This document shows, one piece after another, positions 17,049 through 23,918 of a stretch of 64,000 nucleotides of DNA. Each line of letters begins with the position of its first letter. The first letter of the stretch is position 1. The position numbers and the translations under genes are program-made. Source of the DNA: Pelagimonas varians (GTDB lineage Bacteria > Pseudomonadota > Alphaproteobacteria > Rhodobacterales > Rhodobacteraceae); assembly GCF_003208435.1 (NCBI RefSeq), contig NZ_QKMF01000002.1, forward strand, positions 330,475-394,474, written 5' to 3'. The notes under the pieces are model-generated. The model ran no database searches and was not told the origin of the DNA. It worked only from the letters and a program-made list of their open reading frames with translations.

Positions 17049-17810
17049 ATGTCCCTTCGAATTGCCTTTTGCGCATCGCGCGCGCCTATCGCTCAGGCGG
17101 CATTGGCTGGTCTGACGCGCCGCTTTGGCAATCATTCCGAGCACGGAGCAGATGTGATTGTCGCGCTGGGTGGCGATGGCTTTATGCTGCAAACGCTGCA
17201 CAGGACCGAAAACAATCCAGCCGCTGTTTACGGTATGAACCGTGGCACAGTCGGCTTTTTGATGAATGAGTATTCGGAACACGGCCTTGAGGAGCGCCTG
17301 AAAGCAGCCGAGGTCACCGTGATTAATCCGCTGGTGATGCGGGCCATTTGTACCGATGGGGTGGAACATCGTGGTCTGGCGATCAATGAGGTGTCGATCC
17401 TGCGGGCAGGTCCGCAAGCGGCACGGTTGCGGATCAGTGTCGATGGTCAGGTGCGCATGTCGGAACTTGTCTGCGATGGCGCGCTTGTGGCCACGCCAGC
17501 AGGGTCAACGGCCTACAACTATTCCGCACATGGCCCGATTTTGCCAATCGGGTCAGATGTTCTGGCGCTGACGGCTGTTGCGCCATTTCGTCCAAGGCGG
17601 TGGCGCGGTGCCTTGCTGCCAAAATCTGCCGAAGTGTCGATGGAGGTGTTGGACCCTGAAAAACGTCCAGTGATGGCCGAAGCGGACGGCGATTCTGTGC
17701 GGGATGTTTTGCAGGTGCATATCAAATCGGAACCGGGCATTGAACACCGCGTGTTGTTTGACCCCGGTCACGGACTGGAAGAACGCCTGATCCGCGAACA
17801 GTTCGTGTAG
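17049..17810 (+). CDS. nadK: NAD kinase
   Basis: 253 aa. It phosphorylates NAD to NADP. The GGDG motif is at residues 41-44 ([10 protein letters not shown]), followed by [18 protein letters not shown] and the [15 protein letters not shown] motif. It is short, as in alphaproteobacterial NadK. The start at 17049 matches the family N-terminus. It is divergent from glyA and convergent with the response regulator gene 11 bases downstream. Confidence 0.94.
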   Translation: MSLRIAFCASRAPIAQAALAGLTRRFGNHSEHGADVIVALGGDGFMLQTLHRTENNPAAVYGMNRGTVGFLMNEYSEHGLEERLKAAEVTVINPLVMRAICTDGVEHRGLAINEVSILRAGPQAARLRISVDGQVRMSELVCDGALVATPAGSTAYNYSAHGPILPIGSDVLALTAVAPFRPRRWRGALLPKSAEVSMEVLDPEKRPVMAEADGDSVRDVLQVHIKSEPGIEHRVLFDPGHGLEERLIREQFV

Positions 17811-17821
17811 ACGGAAGCCGT

Positions 17822-18541
17822 CTAGCCAATCACTTCGGATTCAATCGCCAATACATAGCCGCGTCCGCGGACGGATTGGATCAGCGAATTTTGGGCATCC
17901 GGCGCGTCAATCTTGCGCCGCAGCCGCGACACGTGTGCATCAATAGAACGATCGGTGATCGAGACATTGTTGCCATATAGCTCGGTCATAATCGTGTCGC
18001 GCGGCAAGATTGTTCCGGCAGAAAGTGCAAGGGCGCGGAGCAATGAAAACTCGGCCCCCGTTAGGGCAATGGTCTCTTCATTGGCCAGCCGTTTCAGACT
18101 GTGTTGCTTTAGGTTCAGCTCAAATCCGCCAAATTCGAGACTTTTGATATCTGCGCCGGTTTCTGGTGTCGCGGTGGTTTGCGCCCGCCGCAGCACAGCT
18201 TTGATCCGCGCCAGAAGCTCACGTGGCTCATAGGGTTTGGTCAGGTAATCATCGGCCCCCAGCTCTAATCCGACGATACGGTCGAACACCTCGTCGCGGG
18301 CGGTGAGCATGATAATCGGGGTGCTGGCCTGTGCGCGGATTTCTCTAGCCAGATCAAGACCATCTGCGTCCGGGAGGTTTAAATCAAGCACAACCAGATC
18401 ACAGGTGTTCGGGTCATAAAGTGCCCGGGTTTGCGCACCGGAGGACGCTGTGTGCGCCTTGTAACCATGCTTCACCAAGAAGCGGGTCAAAAAGGACGTC
18501 AGCTGCATGTCGTCATCGACAATCAAGATGCTCTGGTCCAT
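17822..18541 (-). CDS. OmpR-family two-component response regulator
   Basis: 239 aa. A receiver domain (residues 1-120) has acidic residues D9-D11, phospho-acceptor D53 (VVLDLNLPD) and the K of LTKPYEP. A C-terminal winged helix (about 135-235) ends with the typical SLIQSVRGRGYVL. It is divergently transcribed from a hybrid histidine kinase, with only 90 bases between them, so the two probably form a pair. The kinase gene is in turn next to the iodate reductase-like genes, so those are candidate targets. The signal is unknown. Confidence 0.9.
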   Translation of the reverse strand: MDQSILIVDDDMQLTSFLTRFLVKHGYKAHTASSGAQTRALYDPNTCDLVVLDLNLPDADGLDLAREIRAQASTPIIMLTARDEVFDRIVGLELGADDYLTKPYEPRELLARIKAVLRRAQTTATPETGADIKSLEFGGFELNLKQHSLKRLANEETIALTGAEFSLLRALALSAGTILPRDTIMTELYGNNVSITDRSIDAHVSRLRRKIDAPDAQNSLIQSVRGRGYVLAIESEVIG

Positions 18542-18631
18542 GTCTTATCCTAACAGATGCGCGCAGCGCTAACACTGCCGTGCTGCACCAGTTTGCGCAA
18601 GAGCGCAATCCTGACGCCCAAGGAGCAGCCC

Positions 18632-20845
18632 ATGCCTGCCAGATCATTTGACTCTGCCCGCTTTTATTCCATCGGATTTGCAGCCATCGCGCTATTGGTT
18701 GTCACCGTGTCGCTTGGGCTGTTTTTGGGGACAGAGACGCGCCGCCAGTTTGGTGAAATCCAAGACAGTTGGAGCGATTACAACGGCGAGGTCGGGCAAA
18801 AAGGCGTCTGGATCAGCTCTATTCGCGGGCACCTTGGTTATGGCGGCATCATCCATAATTTCAAAAACTATGTGCTGCGGCGTGATGAAATCTATTTCCA
18901 CCGGGTCGATTCCCAGATCCACCAATTCAACGAAGTGGTCGATGCGTTCTTGGGGCAAACCCGAAACGAGGCAGAACGCAAAGCCTTGCTCGAACTCCAA
19001 GCTACGATTGGGCTGTATAGCCGGAACCTTCAGGTTGCACAGCAAGCGATCCAAAAGGGGCGCGGCACAGCAGCAGTTGATGCGCTGGTCCGAATTGACG
19101 ATTCTGCAGCCAAGCAGGCGCTTGCTGACCTTGAGGCGATTTGGACCCGCACGCGGGTGATGTCGACCCGGCGTATCTTTTCGGCGGTTGCACAGGGTCA
19201 AAAGCTGATCGGTGTCGGATTTGCATCGATTGTGGCGCTGGTTTTGGCCGCTTTGACCATTGGCGCGCTGCTGGTTTTCATGCTGGGCGATATGCGGGCC
19301 GCGTTAGAGCGTCTGGCGCGTGAACTTTCGGCGCGGCGCAAAGCCGAGGCGGGGGAAACACGTCTTGCCAGTGTGGTCGAACAAAGCCCGGCGACCATTG
19401 TAATGACCGACACTGACGCCAAAATCGTATACGCCAATCGCCGCTTTCGAGAGCTGACAGGCTGGAGCAGTGATGATGTTTCGGGACAGACACCCAAGTT
19501 TCTGCAATCGGGGGATACCTCGCCCGAGACCTATGAGGATATTCGCGAAAAACTGGCTGGGGGCGAAGAATGGCACGGGGTTTTTCGCAACCGCAAACGG
19601 GATGGAACGACCTATTGGGCCGACACTCGGATTTTGCCGCTGCTGGGCCCGGGCGGAGATGTGCAAAACTATATCAGCATTGGCGAAGACATCACCGAGC
19701 GCCGCCAAGCCCGCGAGCAAGTGGCCCGCGCGCAAAAGCTTGAGGCGGTTGGTCTGCTGGCGGGGGGCATTGCGCATGATTTCAACAATGTTTTGACAAC
19801 CATCGTTGGCGCGGCGCATTTGGCATCGCTTGATGCGCCCGAGGGCAGCGATATTGCGGGTGAGATCGAACAAATCGAGATCGCGGCAAAGCGGGCGCAA
19901 AGCCTTGTCCATGGCTTGTTGACCTTTGCGCGGCGCGAACCCGGAAAACCGCAACCTGTGGACCTTTGCGGTGTTGTTAAAGAGGTAGCCCGGCTGCTGA
20001 AGGCCTCGGTTCCACCGACGGTCAAGCTGGATTGCTCGGATGCTGTCGGCCACAAAATGGTGATGGCCGATCACACCAACCTGCATCAGATTGTGATGAA
20101 CCTGTCGCGCAACGCAGCCGAGGCGATTGGCGGCGAAGAAGGAGTGATCAGCGTCCGTGTAGCCGCCGTTGACGGAACGCCGCCCGAACTGGCGGAACGG
20201 GCCGATGGCTGGATGGTCATGGAAATCGCCGACACCGGTCCAGGGATGTCTGCGGAAACCCGTGCCCGTCTGTTCGATCCGTTTTTCACCACCAAACCGC
20301 TTGGCAAAGGGTCCGGATTGGGGCTGGTTGTTGTCGCGGGATTGGTCGAAGAAATGGGCGGCCGGATCGAAGTGGATAGCGCCCCCGGTGAGGGGGCGAA
20401 ATTTGTCATTTACCTGCCCGCGACATCGCAACCCGAAGCCGCTCAGGAACAAAGGCAAAGCGAAACCCCGCGCGGCCACGAACGGATCATTCTGGTCGAT
20501 GATGAAACGGAAATCAGCGCCACATGGCGGCGGGTACTGATGCGGCTTGGTTATCAGGTCGAGGCCTACACCAGTTCTGTTGTTGCGGCGGAAAAGCTGT
20601 CTGCGACGCCGAAAAAGTTTGATCTCTTGGTGACCGACATGGTGATGCCGGATCTGTCTGGCGAAGAATTGGCGAACCATGCGCGCAGCGTAAGCCCCGA
20701 TATCCCCGTGATAATATGCACCGGGTATTCACCTTCTGCGATTGATGTCACCGGCCAAGCACCAGTGATTCTGGCCAAGCCGATTGATCCACAGCACCTT
20801 GCCCGCCATATCCGCGCGGAACTGGATGCAAACGCCGTAAAATAA
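18632..20845 (+). CDS. Hybrid sensor histidine kinase with C-terminal receiver
   Basis: 737 aa. A transmembrane segment (about 13-33) is followed by a helical periplasmic sensor (about 35-190) containing GHLGYGGIIHNFKNYVLRRD, a motif I associate with small all-helical bacterial sensor domains. A second membrane segment is at about 190-215. Then come a PAS domain (about 250-365), HisKA with H382 (IAHDFNNVLTT), a HATPase with DTGPGMS and GKGSGLGL, and a receiver with D669. The start at 18632 has AAGGAGC. It is the likely partner of the divergent OmpR regulator. It ends about 240 bases before the cytochrome genes, so it may sense something relevant to them (inference). Confidence 0.9.
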   Translation: MPARSFDSARFYSIGFAAIALLVVTVSLGLFLGTETRRQFGEIQDSWSDYNGEVGQKGVWISSIRGHLGYGGIIHNFKNYVLRRDEIYFHRVDSQIHQFNEVVDAFLGQTRNEAERKALLELQATIGLYSRNLQVAQQAIQKGRGTAAVDALVRIDDSAAKQALADLEAIWTRTRVMSTRRIFSAVAQGQKLIGVGFASIVALVLAALTIGALLVFMLGDMRAALERLARELSARRKAEAGETRLASVVEQSPATIVMTDTDAKIVYANRRFRELTGWSSDDVSGQTPKFLQSGDTSPETYEDIREKLAGGEEWHGVFRNRKRDGTTYWADTRILPLLGPGGDVQNYISIGEDITERRQAREQVARAQKLEAVGLLAGGIAHDFNNVLTTIVGAAHLASLDAPEGSDIAGEIEQIEIAAKRAQSLVHGLLTFARREPGKPQPVDLCGVVKEVARLLKASVPPTVKLDCSDAVGHKMVMADHTNLHQIVMNLSRNAAEAIGGEEGVISVRVAAVDGTPPELAERADGWMVMEIADTGPGMSAETRARLFDPFFTTKPLGKGSGLGLVVVAGLVEEMGGRIEVDSAPGEGAKFVIYLPATSQPEAAQEQRQSETPRGHERIILVDDETEISATWRRVLMRLGYQVEAYTSSVVAAEKLSATPKKFDLLVTDMVMPDLSGEELANHARSVSPDIPVIICTGYSPSAIDVTGQAPVILAKPIDPQHLARHIRAELDANAVK

Positions 20846-20870
20846 CCCCTGACCGCCGGATCGTTACAAA

Positions 20871-20894
20871 ACGCAACAAAACTAAAGGTTGCGT
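20871..20894. repeat. Inverted repeat ACGCAAC-N10-GTTGCGT
   Basis: Perfect 7-base arms at 20871-20877 and 20888-20894, 25 bases after the kinase stop. It could be an operator or a weak kinase terminator, but has no T-run. It lies in the promoter region of the idr-like operon. Confidence 0.4.
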
Positions 20895-20935
20895 CACGCG
20901 GCCCGTAACACTTCTGCCGCTTGGCGGGCGTAGCT

Positions 20936-20952
20936 TGACTTTGGTTAAGTCA
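20936..20952. promoter_or_regulatory. Inverted repeat TGACTT-N5-AAGTCA before the idr-like operon
   Basis: Perfect 6-base arms with a 5-base spacer, 136 bases before the first cytochrome gene. It overlaps a TTGACT that could be a -35 element. It is FNR-like in look, but the spacing differs from the canonical TTGAY-N4-RTCAA. It is a candidate operator for the adjacent response regulator or a Crp/FNR protein. Confidence 0.4.
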
Positions 20953-21088
20953 TTCGGGCCGGGGTGATCCCCGGTTTCGAGTGCCAGCAAGAGCGTCACC
21001 AGCTTCAGCCAGCAACCATTGACGCCCTTGCCTATTCGAAAGGGTCGATTGCGCTATTGGCGTGTTTCGACCGGACAGGAGGCGAAAG

Positions 21089-22162
21089 ATGATCCGAACT
21101 CTGACCGTACTGGGCGCGATGCTTGCCGGCACGGCAGCACTGGCTCAGGACAGCGTGCCCATCCAGCCGATGGATGTGAACGCAGCCCGGGCCGAGCTGG
21201 GCAAGCGCATGTTCTATGACACCCGCCTATCAGGAGACACCACGTTGGCCTGCGCCAGCTGTCATTCCCCTGAAATGGCTTTCACAGATGGCGAGGCTTT
21301 GAGCCAAGCCTACACCGGCGCGGGGCATTTCCGGAACTCTCCGACATTGGCCAATGTTGGCTATCGCGATGCCTGGCTTCATGATGGGCGCCTTGGCACC
21401 AATTTGAACGATGTGGCCCGTGAGATGATCACGGAAACCTATCTGATGAATATGGACATGCGCATCATGCAAGAGCGCATGAAGCAAGATCCCAAATACG
21501 TCGAGATGTTTGCAGCCGCTGGTATGTCTGAGCCGTCCAATGGCGGTGCGCGCAATGCGCTGATGGACTTTATGAAAACCATCGTATCGCGCGGTGCCCC
21601 GATCGATAGCGGAGAGATGAGCGATGCTGCCAAGCGTGGCCAACTGGTTTTTGAAGATCGCGCGAACTGCGCGTCGTGTCATTCCGGCCCGCGCTATACC
21701 GACGACCAGCCGCACAACACCGGTGTCGGCGATAACCCTGACATCTGGGCAGACCCCGCGCGCCATTCGGCCTTTGTCACCTATGGTAAATTCATGGGTG
21801 TCGAAAACTATATGGCCCTGCGCGAAGATCTGGGGGCCTATATCCGCACCCACCGCGATGAAACGAAACGCAGCTTCCTGACCCCGACTTTGCGCGAACT
21901 GACCTACACCGCCCCCTACATGCACAATGGCACCATTGGCACGCTCGAAGAGGTGGTGGAGTTTTATGACGCTGGCGGCGGCGACGACTCCTTGAAGGAT
22001 GCGCGTTTGCAGCCCCTCGGACTGACCCGAGGCGAAAAGGCCGATCTGGTTGCATTCCTAAAGGCGCTGTCGGGCGAAACCTTTGACATAGACGCTTACG
22101 TCTGGCGCGAGGACGACTTCGATTACGAGCTGATCGAAGACTGGCGCAACGCAAAGAATTGA
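21089..22162 (+). CDS. idrP1: Di-heme cytochrome c peroxidase-like protein (IdrP1/P2 type)
   Basis: 357 aa. A Sec signal peptide (MIRTLTVLGAMLAGTAALAQ) targets it to the periplasm. Two heme-c sites are at C55-x2-C58-H59 and C194-x2-C197-H198, the layout of bacterial di-heme peroxidases (MauG/CcpA family). The start at 21089 has GGAGG upstream. A second di-heme protein, a Rieske protein and an arsenite-oxidase-family subunit follow, the gene set of iodate reductase. In the proposed scheme these peroxidases deal with peroxide or oxidised iodine species formed at IdrA. Which of the two is P1 and which P2 is not decidable here. Confidence 0.82.
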   Translation: MIRTLTVLGAMLAGTAALAQDSVPIQPMDVNAARAELGKRMFYDTRLSGDTTLACASCHSPEMAFTDGEALSQAYTGAGHFRNSPTLANVGYRDAWLHDGRLGTNLNDVAREMITETYLMNMDMRIMQERMKQDPKYVEMFAAAGMSEPSNGGARNALMDFMKTIVSRGAPIDSGEMSDAAKRGQLVFEDRANCASCHSGPRYTDDQPHNTGVGDNPDIWADPARHSAFVTYGKFMGVENYMALREDLGAYIRTHRDETKRSFLTPTLRELTYTAPYMHNGTIGTLEEVVEFYDAGGGDDSLKDARLQPLGLTRGEKADLVAFLKALSGETFDIDAYVWREDDFDYELIEDWRNAKN

Positions 22163-22170
22163 GGAGCCGG

Positions 22171-23301
22171 ATGATGAAACACACAACCGCAATCACCTTT
22201 GGGTTGGCCCTTCTGGCGACCCCGCTGCTTGCAGATATGCCGCGCCCTGACGGGCTGTCGGCCTTGGGCGACGCGCCAATTCCGGCGGACAATCCCATGA
22301 GCCCCGAAAAAATCGCGCTTGGCGAAATGCTGTTCTTTGATCCGATTTTGTCGGGCAATTACGACATGCCGTGTTCGGCGTGCCACCTGCCCGATGCGGG
22401 CTGGGCGGTTCAGGCACCGATCAGCTTTGGCTATCCGGGCACAACGCATTGGCGCAACAGCCAAACCATTGTGAACTCGGCCTATTATGGCAAGTTGTTC
22501 TGGGCGGGATCGTCTGGATCGCTTGAACATCAGGCCCGATCTGCGGCACGCGGCGGGGTTGCTGGCAACGGCGAAGACGACATGATGGAAGCGCGGCTGG
22601 CCTTTGTTCCGGAATACCGCGAACAGTTTGCCGACGTTTTTGGTGATGACTGGCCCAACATCCGCCATGCCTATGATGCCATCGCGGCCTATGAACGGAC
22701 CATCGTTCAGACCGACACACCGTTTGACAAATACATGAACGGTGATGATGCAGCCCTAAGCGAGGCGCAGGTGCGCGGGCTTGAACTGTTTTCTGGCAAG
22801 GCCAATTGCACCAGCTGTCACACGGGTCCCATGCTGACGGACGAGAAATACTATAACCTCGGCGTGCCGCCTTATTCCGGTTGGCAAGAAGACGAGATCG
22901 CGCAAATCACTTTCCGGTTCGAATTGTTCGCCAAAGGATCGACCGAGGAGATGTATCGGTCAACCAAGGATGATCCGGGCTTGTATTTCCGCACCAAGCA
23001 AAAGGCCGACAAAGGCAAATTCCGCACACCCAGCCTGCGCTACACTAAATACACCTATCCCTACATGCACAACGGCATGTTGGAGACGCTGCGCGATGTG
23101 GTCGAATTCTACAACGACGGTGGCGGTGTGAATGAATTTGCCGACAACAAAACCGCGATGATCCAGCCCTTGGGCCTGAGCGATGGTGAAATGGACGATC
23201 TGGTCGCTTTCCTCGAAAGCCTATCGGGCGAGGAACTGCTGATCGACGCGCCTGAATTGCCTGAAATGCAACCGCTGCCCGCCACTGCGGCCGCGAACTG
23301 A
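22171..23301 (+). CDS. idrP2: Second di-heme cytochrome c peroxidase-like protein (IdrP type)
   Basis: 376 aa. A signal peptide (TAITFGLALLATPLLA) precedes two heme-c sites at C68-x2-C71-H72 and C213-x2-C216-H217. It is related to, but clearly diverged from, the upstream gene (about 20 residues longer, different surface loops), so this is not a recent duplicate. It starts 8 bases after the previous stop with GAGGAG as ribosome site. A second in-frame ATG directly follows the first. Periplasmic peroxidase activity is expected from the family. The substrate in this cluster is inferred from the iodate reductase model. Confidence 0.82.
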   Translation: MMKHTTAITFGLALLATPLLADMPRPDGLSALGDAPIPADNPMSPEKIALGEMLFFDPILSGNYDMPCSACHLPDAGWAVQAPISFGYPGTTHWRNSQTIVNSAYYGKLFWAGSSGSLEHQARSAARGGVAGNGEDDMMEARLAFVPEYREQFADVFGDDWPNIRHAYDAIAAYERTIVQTDTPFDKYMNGDDAALSEAQVRGLELFSGKANCTSCHTGPMLTDEKYYNLGVPPYSGWQEDEIAQITFRFELFAKGSTEEMYRSTKDDPGLYFRTKQKADKGKFRTPSLRYTKYTYPYMHNGMLETLRDVVEFYNDGGGVNEFADNKTAMIQPLGLSDGEMDDLVAFLESLSGEELLIDAPELPEMQPLPATAAAN

Positions 23302-23318
23302 GAGAGGGACAGGAAACA

Positions 23319-23906
23319 ATGAAAGATCTTGATCCAAAAATCGCCGCTGCCGTGAACGGCGAAAACGGCGAAGCTGCCAAGGCAGGCACCCGCAAGTGCC
23401 TGATGAACCGGCGGCAGTTCTTGCTGACATCCGGCCTGACCACAACGGTTGTCATGGTCGGCATTCCCGGCATGCCCGAGGCGGAAACCCCCGCCGTTGT
23501 GTCGACCTATCCGCGCAAGCTGATCGGTAAATTGTCGGAGTTGAAGACAGATGAGCCATTGTCGTTCGAATACCCTGATGAAGGCCAATATGCCGAAAGC
23601 ATTCTGGTCAAGCTGGGCACCAAAGCGGGCGGCGGTATCGGGGCCGAAGAGGACGTGGTTGCCTTTAACTACACCTGCACCCACCAAGGCGGGCCGCTTC
23701 AGGGCACCTACAAAGCCGCAGACAAGGCTTTGGGCCCATGCCCGTTGCACCTGACCACCTTTGATCTGACACGCCACGGCATCTTTATTGCCGGTCAGGC
23801 CTATCAATCGCTTCCGCAAGTGCTGCTCGAAGTGGATGGCGACGACATTTACGCCGTCGGCATGTTTGGCCTGATCTATGGCCGTTACGACAATCTTCAG
23901 GGCTAA
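23319..23906 (+). CDS. idrB: Rieske [2Fe-2S] small subunit, arsenite oxidase/iodate reductase type, Tat-exported
   Basis: 195 aa. A twin-arginine signal (NRRQFLLTSG, R31-R32, after an unusually long 30-residue leader) is followed by a Rieske domain. Its ligands are C120-x-H122 (CTHQGG) and C141-x2-H144 (CPLH). This is the small-subunit architecture of AioB/IdrB, which carries the only export signal and brings the cofactor-loaded large subunit to the periplasm. It transfers electrons between the molybdenum subunit and cytochrome c or quinol. It is 17 bases after the second cytochrome gene and 12 before the large subunit. It is named idrB from the cluster, not from sequence alone. Confidence 0.82.
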   Translation: MKDLDPKIAAAVNGENGEAAKAGTRKCLMNRRQFLLTSGLTTTVVMVGIPGMPEAETPAVVSTYPRKLIGKLSELKTDEPLSFEYPDEGQYAESILVKLGTKAGGGIGAEEDVVAFNYTCTHQGGPLQGTYKAADKALGPCPLHLTTFDLTRHGIFIAGQAYQSLPQVLLEVDGDDIYAVGMFGLIYGRYDNLQG

Positions 23907-23918
23907 GGAGGAACCCCC

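Noticed and set aside
16869..17417. N-terminal extension of the glyA frame
   Set aside because: The extra 183 codons overlap nadK on the other strand, lack SHMT similarity, and a good ribosome site sits at the 16868 start.
19304..20680. 458-codon open frame on the minus strand opposite the hybrid kinase
   Set aside because: Antisense to intact PAS, HisKA, HATPase and receiver domains; composition is not protein-like.
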